From positions 124,001 through 188,000 of the forward strand of contig CAVQOB010000003.1 of assembly GCA_963714325.1 (NCBI GenBank): a DNA stretch of 64,000 nucleotides, given 5' to 3'. The DNA is from CAVQOB01 sp963714325 (GTDB lineage Bacteria; Pseudomonadota; Alphaproteobacteria; Rhizobiales; Hyphomicrobiaceae). How positions within the stretch are numbered: position 1 is the first letter of the stretch; each line of letters begins with the position of its first letter. Positions 24,452-33,384 of the stretch are shown here, piece by piece. The position numbers were made by a program, and so were the translations under genes. Below the pieces are notes generated by a model. It was not told the DNA's origin. It saw only the letters and a list, made by a program, of their open reading frames with translations, and did not search any database.

Positions 24452-25930
24452 ATGCGCATTTTCGCCGCGTCGCTTGCCACTGAAAGCAACACCTTTTCAC
24501 CGATCCCGACGTCGCGCGCGAGCTTTGAGGATTGCTTCTACGCGCCGCCGGGCCAGCATCCCGACGCGCCGAAACTGTGTACGGCGCCGCTGTTCGTCGC
24601 CCGTCGCCGCGCCAAGGCGGAGGGGTTCACGCTGATCGAGGGCTCGTGCTTCTGGGCGGAACCCTCAGGCGCGGTGATCAAGGCCGACTTCGAGAGTATG
24701 CGCGACGAAATCCTTGGCCAACTCAAGGCTGCATTGCCGGTTGACGCTGTGCTGATGGGGTTTCACGGCGCGTTCGTGGCGCACGGCTATGACGATGTCG
24801 AGGGCGACATGCTTGAGCGCATTCGCGCAATCGTCGGCGAGGCCTGCATCATCGGCTGCGAATACGATCCGCATTGCCATCTGACGGAAAAGCGCGTGCG
24901 GCTGGCGACAGTCTCAACCATCTTTAAGGAGTATCCGCACGTCGATTTCCTCGAGCGCGGCGAAGAACTTGTCGAGATGGTGCTGCAGTCGCTGCGCGGC
25001 CGGATCAAGCCGGTTGCTTCGCTCTACGATCCCCGGATGTATGATTTCTTCCCAACGACGCTCGAGCCGATGCGCTCCTTCGTCGACCGGATCAAAGCGC
25101 TGGAAGGCCGCGACGGCATTCTGCATATATCTATCGCGCACGGGTTCTCGCATGCCGACGTGGCGGACATGGGCACGCGCGTGCTGGTCTACAGCGACAA
25201 CCGCAAGGGCGACGGCGACCGGCTGGCGCGTCAGCTCGGCGACGAGATCTTCGCCAATCGCGGGCGATGGTCGCCGCCGACGCTGGCGATGGACGTGGCC
25301 TTCACCGAAGCGCTCGGGCACAACCGTGGGACGGCAATCATTGCCGAGCCCTCGGACAACGCTGGCGGTGGCGCTGCCTCCGATTGCACGTTGACGATCC
25401 ATGAGTTGATCAAGCGCGGCGTTGAGAATGCGGCGGTTGCGCCGGTCTGGGATCCGGTCGCGGTGCAGTTCTGCGCGCTGGCCGGAGTGGGGGCAAAAAT
25501 TCCGCTCCGCATGGGCGGAAAGGCCGCAGCCGAGTCCGGTCCGCCGGTCGACGCCGAAGTCGAGGTTCTCGGGATCAAGCGCGAGGCGTGGCAGATGTTC
25601 GGCGCGGCGAAAGTTCCGCTCGGGATGTCGGCGCTGGTGCGGATGAAGAGTGGTGGTGGGCACATCGATATCGTGCTGATCGAGAAGCGCACGCAGGCGC
25701 TCGGGATCGAGCTGTTCACCAATTTTGGTGTCGACCCCAAGGGCTATCGTGTCCTCGTGCTCAAGTCGGCGCAGCATTTCGCCGGCGCCTATGGGCCGGT
25801 TGCGTCGCTGATCGTGCGTGCCGATACCGGCGGGTGCTGCCCGCAGGACCCCTGCAAGCACCCCTACACCAAGCTCAAACGCCCGCTGTGGCCGTTCGAC
25901 GATGCGGTTGAAGGGCGGCGACTAGTGTGA
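24452..25930 (+). CDS. M81-family metallopeptidase, MlrC-like
   Basis: A 492-residue protein of the MlrC (microcystinase C) family. It begins MRIFAASLATESNTFSPIPT. Conserved elements include LMGFHGAFVAHGYDDVEGDM, the metal-ligand region IIGCEYDPHCHLTEKRV, FSHADVADMGTRVLVYSDN and the C-terminal domain signature EPSDNAGGGAASDCT. ATG 24452 has GGAG 7 bases upstream. Despite the name, most members occur next to transporters and act on small amides or peptides rather than microcystin. Here an NMT1-type ABC importer lies immediately downstream on the other strand (convergent), so a nutrient-use role is plausible. The substrate is unknown. Confidence 0.88.
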   Translation: MRIFAASLATESNTFSPIPTSRASFEDCFYAPPGQHPDAPKLCTAPLFVARRRAKAEGFTLIEGSCFWAEPSGAVIKADFESMRDEILGQLKAALPVDAVLMGFHGAFVAHGYDDVEGDMLERIRAIVGEACIIGCEYDPHCHLTEKRVRLATVSTIFKEYPHVDFLERGEELVEMVLQSLRGRIKPVASLYDPRMYDFFPTTLEPMRSFVDRIKALEGRDGILHISIAHGFSHADVADMGTRVLVYSDNRKGDGDRLARQLGDEIFANRGRWSPPTLAMDVAFTEALGHNRGTAIIAEPSDNAGGGAASDCTLTIHELIKRGVENAAVAPVWDPVAVQFCALAGVGAKIPLRMGGKAAAESGPPVDAEVEVLGIKREAWQMFGAAKVPLGMSALVRMKSGGGHIDIVLIEKRTQALGIELFTNFGVDPKGYRVLVLKSAQHFAGAYGPVASLIVRADTGGCCPQDPCKHPYTKLKRPLWPFDDAVEGRRLV

Positions 25931-25966
25931 GGCCTGCCAGCGCGATCCTGCGACGGAACGCCAAAC

Positions 25967-27034
25967 TCACTTGGCCTTATACGCCTTTGCCTCCGCCTGA
26001 ACCGCGGCAGTATCGAAGGTGTTGATCTCGTCGAGCAGGTCGTTGGTGATCAGGTCCTTGGTGGGAAGGGCTTCCTTGATAACGCCGTTCTTGAGCAGCC
26101 AGGCAATGTAAGGTGTATAGTTGGCCTCGACGTTGTCTCCCCAGCGTTTGGCGCCGACGCTTTCGTATTTCCAGCTCTTCGCCCGCGCGTTGAGCGTGCT
26201 GACGTCGTCGCGCACCGCTGTCGCCTCGTCTTTGCCGGTGGCTTTGGTCTGTGGGTAGACCTCCCATAGGATGCGGACGCCGGCTTCCGGGTTGGCAATC
26301 GCGAACGCCGTTCCCATGGCGTACCCCTTGGCGAGGGCGATTGCCTCGCGGCGCTTGTCTTTGAGCGTCTCGGCGAGCGCGATGAAACCGTTGGACGGGA
26401 AATTGGCGATGGCGGGATGTTCGAGCAGTCGCAATTTGACGCCGGCATTGGCGACCATCGCGTACTGCGTATCGAATTGGGAGAGCGCGTCGATCTGATT
26501 GCCGGCGAGCAGTGCGGCGGTCTGTGCGCCTTCGCCGGCGACGACGATCGAGATGTCCTTCGTCGGATCGAGGCCAGCGTCGGCGACGAGCGCGCGGGCG
26601 ACGATGGCGCCGGCAGAACCCATGCCGATCACGCCGACCTTCTTGCCCTTGAGGTCAGCGACGGTCTTGATCGGGCTCGCTTCGGGCACGGCATAGCCGT
26701 AGATGTTGCCCTGGTAAGCGGTGTAGTAGACTTTGATGTCGGCGCCTTGCGGACGGATGACCAGCACTGGTTCCGCCGACGGCAATGCGAACATCACGTC
26801 CTTGGTGGCGACCAGCTTGGTGCAGTCGCCCGATCCCGGCACCGGTACCAGTTCAACCTTGATCCCGGCCTTCTCGAACCAGCCCATTTTCATCGCCACG
26901 GCGAATGGGACGGCTGCCGACGAAACGGTCCGCGCGCACCAGCCGACCCGCACCGTCGTTAGCTGAGCCGCTGCAGTGTCGAGCGTTGCCAACAAGCCGA
27001 GCATTGCGGCCGCCGCCTTTAAGACTGGATTCAT
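25967..27034 (-). CDS. ABC transporter substrate-binding protein, NMT1/SsuA type
   Basis: A 355-residue periplasmic protein with a signal peptide (MNPVLKAAAAMLGLLATLDTA, cut near AAA-Q). The binding-protein fold shows VGWCARTVSSAAVPFAVAMK, VADLKGKKVGVIGMGSAGAI and AALLAGNQIDALSQFDTQYA. This is the family of nitrate, sulfonate, thiamine-precursor and taurine carriers. The ATG at 27034 overlaps the permease stop by 4 bases (ATGA) and has GGGAG about 9 bases upstream, so it is the last gene of the three-gene importer operon. The longer open frame to 27850 is only the permease read out of phase. Confidence 0.92.
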   Translation of the reverse strand: MNPVLKAAAAMLGLLATLDTAAAQLTTVRVGWCARTVSSAAVPFAVAMKMGWFEKAGIKVELVPVPGSGDCTKLVATKDVMFALPSAEPVLVIRPQGADIKVYYTAYQGNIYGYAVPEASPIKTVADLKGKKVGVIGMGSAGAIVARALVADAGLDPTKDISIVVAGEGAQTAALLAGNQIDALSQFDTQYAMVANAGVKLRLLEHPAIANFPSNGFIALAETLKDKRREAIALAKGYAMGTAFAIANPEAGVRILWEVYPQTKATGKDEATAVRDDVSTLNARAKSWKYESVGAKRWGDNVEANYTPYIAWLLKNGVIKEALPTKDLITNDLLDEINTFDTAAVQAEAKAYKAK

Positions 27035-27834
27035 GATCGTTTCTCCCGTGCTGTGGTGTTGGCTTCGAGGTCGACGCGGGCGGCAGTATCCCAGAACAGG
27101 ATGCGGCGGCGCAATACCGCGATGATGCCGTTGAGGACGAGACCGATCATTGACAAAATGAGCAGGATTGAGAATTGCCCGGCGACGTCCATATTGATGT
27201 TCATGCTCTGGATCAGCATGCCGAGGCCTTTTTCGGCGCCGACGAATTCGGCGACGATGGCACCGATCAGCGCGAAGATCATCGCGATCTCGAGGCCGGC
27301 AAAGATATAAGGTAGGGCGTTGGGCAGTTGTAGCATCCAGAAGATCTGCCACTTCGATGCGGCGAGCGAGCGCATCAGGTTGATCCGGTCCTCTTCCGCC
27401 GAGCGCAGTCCAACAATCGTATTGACCATCAGCGGGAAGAACGCGACCAGCGCCGCATTGATGACCTTCGACGTCAACCCGAGCCCGAACCAGACGATGA
27501 TCAGCGGCGCCAGCGCCACCTTCGGCATGGCCTGAAACATGACGATGAAGGGATAGAGGAAATATTCGATCCGCTTCGATAGCGCGACGATCGTGCCGAG
27601 CACAAACGCCAGCGTGCAGCCGAGCACGAAGCCGAGAAACGTTTCCGTCAGCGTGACCATCATATGGCTCGGATAGAGGTTGCTCGCAAAGCCGATGTAC
27701 ATCGCTTGGAATACCGACGATGGCGGCGGCAGGATGTAGGGCGCGATTTTGAGCAGGCGGCACGCCGCTTCCCAACCGGCGAGCACCAAGCCGATCAATC
27801 CGAGGCGAAGAATGAAGTTGCCGGCGGATTGCAT
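27031..27834 (-). CDS. ABC transporter permease, SsuC/TauC type
   Basis: A 267-residue membrane protein with about six helices and the BPD_transp_1 EAA region (GLRSAEEDRINLMRSLAASK, WQIFWMLQLPNALPYIFAGL). It matches the permeases that pair with NMT1/SsuA-type binding proteins. Start and stop overlap the neighbouring genes by 1 and 4 bases, so the importer genes are tightly coupled. Helices are visible near 10-30, 65-85, 100-125, 128-150, 185-210 and 225-245. Confidence 0.92.
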   Translation of the reverse strand: MQSAGNFILRLGLIGLVLAGWEAACRLLKIAPYILPPPSSVFQAMYIGFASNLYPSHMMVTLTETFLGFVLGCTLAFVLGTIVALSKRIEYFLYPFIVMFQAMPKVALAPLIIVWFGLGLTSKVINAALVAFFPLMVNTIVGLRSAEEDRINLMRSLAASKWQIFWMLQLPNALPYIFAGLEIAMIFALIGAIVAEFVGAEKGLGMLIQSMNINMDVAGQFSILLILSMIGLVLNGIIAVLRRRILFWDTAARVDLEANTTAREKRS

Positions 27835-28658
27835 CAGTCGAGTCCTCCATCGGCGTTCAAGGCCTTGCGTATGCGCCGCACGTAGGTGCCGAATGCTTCG
27901 GTGTTCATGACATCCAGCGGTCTGGGTCGCGGCAGATCAACCGCGAAGCTATCGCCGATCTGGCCGGGGCGCGCGGTCATGACGATAACGCGATCGGCGA
28001 GGAAGACGGCTTCGGCTGTCGAGTGGGTGATGAAGAGCACGGTCTTGCGGCTTTCCATCCAGATCCGTTGCAGTTCGACGTTCATGGCTTCTCGCGTCAT
28101 CGCATCGAGCGCGCCGAACGGCTCGTCCATCAGCAAGAGCGCTGGATCATGGATCAGCGCGCGAATGATGCCGACGCGTTGCTGCATGCCGCCTGAAAGT
28201 TCGCGCGGGTAGCGAGTTTCGAAACCGTCGAGGCCGACGAGTTTCACCAGTTCGCGGGCGCGGGCGTCCATCTTGCGTTGGTCGAGGCCTTGCACGTCGG
28301 CGGGCAGCAGGACATTGCCGAGCACCGTGCGCCAGGGGAACAACACCGGGCTCTGGAAGACGACGCCGATATCACGACGGGGACCGTTGATCCGCGTATC
28401 GTTGAGGCGCGCCTCGCCTTCGGTCGGTGGCAGCAGGCCAGCCAGAATTTTCAGCAGGGTCGATTTTCCGCAACCCGATGGTCCGACGATCGAAACGAAT
28501 TCGCCGTCCTCAATCTTGAAGTCGATGGATTTGAGCGCCACCACGCCGTCTGCCGCTCCGCCATAGCGCAGCGAGAGCTTTTCGACGGCAATCACGTCAC
28601 GTTTGCGAGGCGCGGCGGCGTCCAATGCAAAGCGTGACTTCAACTCGACACCACTCAA
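27834..28658 (-). CDS. ABC transporter ATPase, SsuB/TauB type
   Basis: An importer ATPase of 274 residues from a TTG at 28658, chosen because GGAGG lies 5 bases upstream; a GTG at 28679 would add 7 residues but leaves that site inside the gene. Motifs: Walker A GPSGCGKST, Q-loop VFQSPVLFPWRTVLGNV, signature ELSGGMQQRVGIIRALIHDP and Walker B ALLLMDEPFGALD, switch His in LFITHSTAEAV. First gene of the importer operon. No riboswitch or obvious operator was seen upstream. Confidence 0.9.
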   Translation of the reverse strand: MSGVELKSRFALDAAAPRKRDVIAVEKLSLRYGGAADGVVALKSIDFKIEDGEFVSIVGPSGCGKSTLLKILAGLLPPTEGEARLNDTRINGPRRDIGVVFQSPVLFPWRTVLGNVLLPADVQGLDQRKMDARARELVKLVGLDGFETRYPRELSGGMQQRVGIIRALIHDPALLLMDEPFGALDAMTREAMNVELQRIWMESRKTVLFITHSTAEAVFLADRVIVMTARPGQIGDSFAVDLPRPRPLDVMNTEAFGTYVRRIRKALNADGGLD

Positions 28659-29024
28659 ACCAGCCTCCCCCCCGGCCACGCCTTGACCATCGCCGGTTTT
28701 TGACCCGGATTCGCGTGACGGAGCGCAGTTTCGCCGCTGGGTTGCGGTGTGTCCAGCGCTAAGGTTGCAAGACGCTGCACGTCCGTCTCTGGACCGTCAT
28801 GGCCGCACGCAGGGTTGCACTCACGTCAAATCGCCACAAGACTGCTGTGGACTTGGGCACGCCAACCCCTTCAGCGATAGCGTCATTTTGGTGCTGTCAT
28901 TCCACTGAAGCCTGTTGTGGGTGGCCATCGTCACGCCCCGCGCGCTCCCAGTGCGACGCGGCCAAGACGGTGATCCGACTGAATTCCGCTCATGGAATGC
29001 CATTCAGTTATTGTTACGAGTGTC
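28659..29024. other. Intergenic region, about 365 bases, no gene seen
   Basis: It should contain the promoter of the importer operon and the end of the hydrolase transcript. An imperfect palindrome TGAATTCC...GGAATGCCATTCA lies near 28980-29007, close to the end of the hydrolase gene. It has no T-run, so I do not call it a terminator. Confidence 0.45.
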
Positions 29025-29858
29025 CTAATTGTACTGCGATACGGCTGCGAGGCCGAGTATCCGTGCGACCATGGCACTGTCGGCGCGGGTGAGTTCATCG
29101 ACAATCGTGAAGTGATTGGTTGCCGGTACGACGACACACTCGGCCTTGACGCCGGCGCGGCTCCAGGCCTCTGTCAGGTCGAGGCTTTGGCGGAGGAACT
29201 CAGCGCTCTCCAATCCACCGACGGCGGCGATCATGTGGGTGGTGGCTGACGGTGGTTGCCAGAACAACGGGCTTGCAGCACGTGCGGTCTCGGTATTGAG
29301 CTGCAGCGCGGCATTCAGGCTGGTGTCGATCAAGGGTGGCAAGTCGTAAACGCCGCTTAAGGCGTAGGCGCCGCGAACGAGATCGGAAGGGGCGCCAGCG
29401 ATCGCCTGCCAGTTGGTTGCTAGCATGGCGGCGGCCAGATGACCGCCAGCGGAATGACCGACGATGGCGGCGCGGCGTTTTTTTTCCTGCCATAGACGCA
29501 CCAGGAAGTCGCGCATGTCGGCAATGATGGTGGCAATCGGTACGGTGGGACACAGTGCGTATGATGGGATGGCGACGTCAATGCCGTGCGCATTGAGTGC
29601 GGGTGCCACAAATGAATAGTCCTTGCGGTCGCCGCGCTGCCAATAGCCACCATGAATGTAGACGGCAAGCGGCGCGCCGGCGTTACCGCACGTGAACAGA
29701 TCGTAGCGATGGCGTTCGCCTGGACCGTAGCTGAGATCGAGGATGGCATTGGTTGCGGAGCAGGCCTGCCGAGCGGCTGTGCTCCAGCGCTGCATGATGA
29801 CGGCGCTCTCGGGTACGCGGCCGCGATTGTCGTATTCTTTCTCGAAATCGATGCTCAC
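29025..29858 (-). CDS. Alpha/beta hydrolase, kynurenine formamidase/esterase-like
   Basis: A 277-residue alpha/beta hydrolase. It has the oxyanion motif YIHGGYWQRGDR, the nucleophile elbow GHSAGGH, an Asp-containing region after SGVYDLPPLIDT, and the catalytic His in TNHFTIVDEL. HGGYW and GHSAGGH are typical of arylformamidase and carboxylesterase families. The start is GTG at 29858. It lies 18 bases after the GMC oxidoreductase gene on the same strand, so both are probably one transcript. Substrate unknown. Confidence 0.85.
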   Translation of the reverse strand: MSIDFEKEYDNRGRVPESAVIMQRWSTAARQACSATNAILDLSYGPGERHRYDLFTCGNAGAPLAVYIHGGYWQRGDRKDYSFVAPALNAHGIDVAIPSYALCPTVPIATIIADMRDFLVRLWQEKKRRAAIVGHSAGGHLAAAMLATNWQAIAGAPSDLVRGAYALSGVYDLPPLIDTSLNAALQLNTETARAASPLFWQPPSATTHMIAAVGGLESAEFLRQSLDLTEAWSRAGVKAECVVVPATNHFTIVDELTRADSAMVARILGLAAVSQYN

Positions 29859-29876
29859 AAAATTTTACCCTGTCGG

Positions 29877-31493
29877 TTATGCCGCTTGTTGAGCGCGCGC
29901 GTCGGCGATGATCATGTCGGCGGCTTTTTCAGCAATCATGATGGTTGGCGCATTGGTGTTGCCGGACGTCATGGTCGGCATGATCGACGCATCGACAACG
30001 CGCAACCCGGCGATGCCATTGACCCTGAGACGCGGATCGACGACGGCCATGGCGTCGACGCCCATCTTGCAGGTGCCGCAAGGGTGGAAGATCGTCGTGC
30101 CCTTGTCGCGCGCGAACTGGAGCAGCGCTTCATCGCTCACCGCGGCTGGGCCAGGAGTGACCTCGCGGACAACCTGACTGGCGAAGGCAGGTTCGGCAGC
30201 AATGCGTCGTGCGACCTTCATACCATCGAGCAAGACGCGGCGGTCGGTCTCGGCGGCGAGGTAATTGGAGACGATGGCGGGTTTGACGGAGGGGTCGGGC
30301 GAGGTGATGCGCAGCCACCCGCGGCTCTCCGGGCGGAGTTGACAGACGGATGAAATGACGCCGGGGAAGGGATGCAGACCTTGACCCGGACCATCGGATG
30401 ACAAGGGTATGAAGTGGAACTGGATGTCGGGAATGTCGAGGCCTGGCCGCGACATCGTGAAAGCGCCGACGACGCCGGCACCGATGGTCAGAATGCCGCG
30501 ACGGCGCAAGACATAGTCCAGGCCGGTTTTCATCTGCAGCAGGCGGCTGTGCCAGACATCGTTGAGGCTGCCTTCGGCTTTGACCTCGTAGACGAAGCGC
30601 GCCTGATAGTGATCCTGTAGGTTTTCGCCGACACCCGCCAAGTCATGGCGGACTAGAATGCCGGCGTTGCGCAAGACTTCGCCCGGGCCGACGCCGGAGA
30701 GTTGGAGGATTTGCGGTGAGCCAATGGCGCCGGCGGCGAGGATGACTTCTCGCTTGGCGATGATACTGCGGGTGTCGCCGTCGCGGCGATAGCGCACTCC
30801 GGCGGCGCGGCGACCCTCGAGGACAATATGTTCGAGCAGCGCGTCGGTGATGATGGTCAGGTTGCGGCGATGCTTGACCGGATTGAGATAGGCGACGGCG
30901 GTCGTCGATCGGCGGCCATTGCGGTTGGTCAGCTGATAGTAGCCGACGCCTTCCTGATTGGCGCCATTGAAGTCGGTGGTCGCTGGAATGCCGGATGCGA
31001 TGCAGGCGCGATGGAAGGCATCGCAGATCGGATTGTCCATGTGGACGTCCGAGACGCCAAGGGGGCCATCGCCGCCATGTAACTCGCTTTCGCCGCGCTC
31101 CTGGCCTTCGGCGCGCTTGAAGTAGGGCAGCACGTCGTCGAACGACCAACCGATGTTGCCGAGTTGGCGCCAGACGTTGAAGTCCTCGCGCTGGCCGCGG
31201 ACGTAGAGCAATCCATTGATGGCGCTGGTCCCGCCGAGCACGCGGCCGCGCGGCCAGTTGATGGTGCGGCCGCCGAGATGCGGCTCCGGTCCCGAGCCAA
31301 ACTGCCAGGTGATCTTGGGATTGAAAATGTTGCGGAAGTACCCGGCTGGGATGTGGATCCAGGGGTTGGTATCGCGGCCGCCGGCTTCGATGAGGGCGAC
31401 GCGGACTGTCGGGTCTTCGCTCAGGCGATTGGCGAGCACGCAACCCGCCGATCCCGCGCCGACGACCACGTAGTCAAAAACGTCATAACTCAT
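29877..31493 (-). CDS. GMC-family FAD oxidoreductase, choline dehydrogenase-like
   Basis: A 538-residue flavoprotein of the glucose-methanol-choline family. It begins MSYDVFDYVVVGAGSAGCVL (FAD-binding GxGxxG at about 11-16). GMC signatures include WPRGRVLGGTSAINGLLYVR, AGAIGSPQILQLSGVGPGE, the active-site HPCGTCKMG near residue 470 and SGNTNAPTIMIAEKAADMI. RBS AAGGAA is 7 bases before the ATG. It oxidises an alcohol with FAD; many alphaproteobacterial members act on alcohols other than choline. It lies upstream of an alpha/beta hydrolase in a probable two-gene operon. Confidence 0.92.
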   Translation of the reverse strand: MSYDVFDYVVVGAGSAGCVLANRLSEDPTVRVALIEAGGRDTNPWIHIPAGYFRNIFNPKITWQFGSGPEPHLGGRTINWPRGRVLGGTSAINGLLYVRGQREDFNVWRQLGNIGWSFDDVLPYFKRAEGQERGESELHGGDGPLGVSDVHMDNPICDAFHRACIASGIPATTDFNGANQEGVGYYQLTNRNGRRSTTAVAYLNPVKHRRNLTIITDALLEHIVLEGRRAAGVRYRRDGDTRSIIAKREVILAAGAIGSPQILQLSGVGPGEVLRNAGILVRHDLAGVGENLQDHYQARFVYEVKAEGSLNDVWHSRLLQMKTGLDYVLRRRGILTIGAGVVGAFTMSRPGLDIPDIQFHFIPLSSDGPGQGLHPFPGVISSVCQLRPESRGWLRITSPDPSVKPAIVSNYLAAETDRRVLLDGMKVARRIAAEPAFASQVVREVTPGPAAVSDEALLQFARDKGTTIFHPCGTCKMGVDAMAVVDPRLRVNGIAGLRVVDASIMPTMTSGNTNAPTIMIAEKAADMIIADARAQQAA

Positions 31494-31692
31494 GTCGGCG
31501 TTCCTTCGCGTCGCGTTCCGGCTTTGCAAGGCTCGCTGAGCATCGCCAACCCTTGCCGCCGCATCCTATAGCGATGTTTTCAGCGATGCCAATGGCAGGA
31601 TTGGGGGGCTGCAAGGGGAGCAAGGATCAGCTTGACGGTCCGGCCCTGAGAATGGCGTGATGGCGCACTGTTAATGTTTCGCTGAGGCGGCG

Positions 31693-32856
31693 ATGCCAGT
31701 TCATTTTGTGCCTACCGAGATGTCGGCGCGTCGTACGGCGGCGGCGACTGTGCTGACGTCGCGAGGGCTCGATGCACTGCTGATGTTCCGGCAGGAGTCG
31801 ATGTATTATCTGACCGGCTATGACACGTTCGGGTATGTCTTTTTTCAATGCTTGGTGTTGACGGCCGATGGCCGGACGGCGCTGCTGACGCGGGCGCCGG
31901 ATCTGCGGCAAGCCAAGTTCACGTCGGATGTTAGCGATGTACGGATCTGGGTTGATCGGGATGGCGCGACACCGGTCGATGATCTGAAGGTTCTGCTGAC
32001 TGATCTAGGCCTCAAGGGAAAGCGGTTCGGTGTCGAGTATAACGCCTATGGCCTGACGGCCGCCAACGGCCGACTACTCGATCATGGGCTCGCGGGTTTT
32101 GCAACGCTTACAGATGCGTCGGATGTCGTGACGCAGTTGCGCCTCGTCAAGTCATCGGCTGAAATCGCGTTCGTCCGGCGTGCGGCGGAGCTCGGCGACG
32201 CAGCCTGGGACGCGGCGACAGCGACGGCGGCTGCTGGCGTGTTCGAGGGCGATATCCTGGCGGCCATGCACGGCGCGATCTTTCGCGGCGGCGGCGATGA
32301 CCCCGGCAACGAGTTCATCATCGGTTCGGGGACCGGGCCGCTTTCCGGCGCGATGCTTTGCCGCTATTATTCAGGCCGGCGGCATCTCGACGCCAGCGAT
32401 CAGTTGACCTTGGAATTCGCCGGCACCTTTCGCCACTATCATGCCTGCCTGATGCGGACGTTGCGGATCGGCAAACCACCGCAGCGGCAGATTGATCTGT
32501 ACAAGGCCGCGCAACAAGCGCTGTTCGCTTGCGAAGATGCGTTGCGCGCTGGCCGGACGGTCGCGGATGTGTTCGATGCGCATGCGGTAATGCTCGACGC
32601 GGCCGGACTTTCCAAGTATCGGCTCAATGCCTGTGGCTACTCGCTGGGCACGACCTTCGCGCCGAACTGGATGGATTGGCCGATGATCTACAAGGGGAAT
32701 CCGCTTGTGCTGGCGCCGGGCATGGTGTTCTTCCTGCACATGATCATTTTCGACGATGATCAGGGGCTCGCCATGACGCTCGGGCGGACCAGTCTCGTCA
32801 CCCATGGTGCGGCCGAGGTGTTGTCGAAGGCTAAACTCGATTTTGTTGTTCGATGA
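31693..32856 (+). CDS. M24-fold protein, creatinase/ectoine hydrolase-like
   Basis: A 387-residue protein with the M24 layout: an N-terminal creatinase domain (about 10-145) and a C-terminal pita-bread domain (about 150-385). The metal ligands of true M24 aminopeptidases are mostly replaced. Where Asp, Asp, His and Glu are expected I see E241 (TLEFAG), C252 (YHACLMRT), Y316 (CGYSLG) and H349 (VFFLHM). That points to a metal-free, creatinase-like hydrolase of a C-N bond rather than a dipeptidase. GAGG lies 5 bases before the ATG. It is divergent from the GMC gene, with 199 bases between. Substrate unknown. Confidence 0.8.
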   Translation: MPVHFVPTEMSARRTAAATVLTSRGLDALLMFRQESMYYLTGYDTFGYVFFQCLVLTADGRTALLTRAPDLRQAKFTSDVSDVRIWVDRDGATPVDDLKVLLTDLGLKGKRFGVEYNAYGLTAANGRLLDHGLAGFATLTDASDVVTQLRLVKSSAEIAFVRRAAELGDAAWDAATATAAAGVFEGDILAAMHGAIFRGGGDDPGNEFIIGSGTGPLSGAMLCRYYSGRRHLDASDQLTLEFAGTFRHYHACLMRTLRIGKPPQRQIDLYKAAQQALFACEDALRAGRTVADVFDAHAVMLDAAGLSKYRLNACGYSLGTTFAPNWMDWPMIYKGNPLVLAPGMVFFLHMIIFDDDQGLAMTLGRTSLVTHGAAEVLSKAKLDFVVR

Positions 32857-32875
32857 CTGCGCGCGGAGGTGAGCT

Positions 32876-33377
32876 GTGGAGCCAAGATTGTACCGGGTCG
32901 TGGCGCCGGAGTTGAAGGGGCAGGTTGTCATCACGCGGCGACCGCGCGGGTTTGAATTTCTCGACGACGATGTTGCGTCGTGGCGGGCGCAGGGAGTGAA
33001 CGTCGTCGTCAGTATGTTGGAGCGACACGAGGCCGCGGCGCTCGGCCTCGATCAGCAGGGGGCAATTTGCGCGCGGCACGGAATTCGAATTCGTGTCCGT
33101 TCCGGTTGCCGATTTTGCCGTGCCGCCGTCGATCGAAGCGGTGCGCACGATTGTCGACGGTCTGGTCGCACATCTGGAAGCAGGACGGTCAGTGGCGTTG
33201 CATTGTTTCGCCAGTCGCGGCCGATCGCCGACATTGGCGGCGGCGGTCCTTGTGCAGCAAGGTTTGAGCGCTGACGATGCGGTGGCGCGGCTTGCGTTCG
33301 CGCGTGGCCTGCATGTTCCCGAGACGCGGCAACAGCGGCAATGGATCGACGACTACGCGCGAGCGTTGGAACGGTAG
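32876..33377 (+). pseudogene. Dual-specificity phosphatase-like gene with one-base frameshift
   Basis: Two frames together make one protein tyrosine/dual-specificity phosphatase of about 166 residues. Part one starts at GTG 32876 with GGAGGT 5 bases upstream and encodes MEPRLYRVVAPELKGQVVI through ICARHGI. After 33085 the sense shifts: dropping the C at about 33086 continues as EFVSVPVADFAVPPS and leads to the active-site loop HCFASRGRS (HCX5R), then QQRQWIDDYARALE. Read as given, the first frame stops at 33274 without the catalytic loop. Either the sequence has a one-base error in the GAATTCGAATTC stretch or the gene is truly broken. A downstream GTG at 33093 could start the catalytic half alone. 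Confidence 0.7.
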
Positions 33378-33384
33378 TGTTGTG

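Noticed and set aside
27035..27850. Extension of the substrate-binding protein frame upstream to 27850
   Set aside because: These residues are the permease gene read out of phase; the protein proper starts at ATG 27034 with a signal peptide and ribosome binding site.
28980..29007. Terminator after the alpha/beta hydrolase gene
   Set aside because: The palindrome is imperfect and lacks a T-run on the relevant strand.
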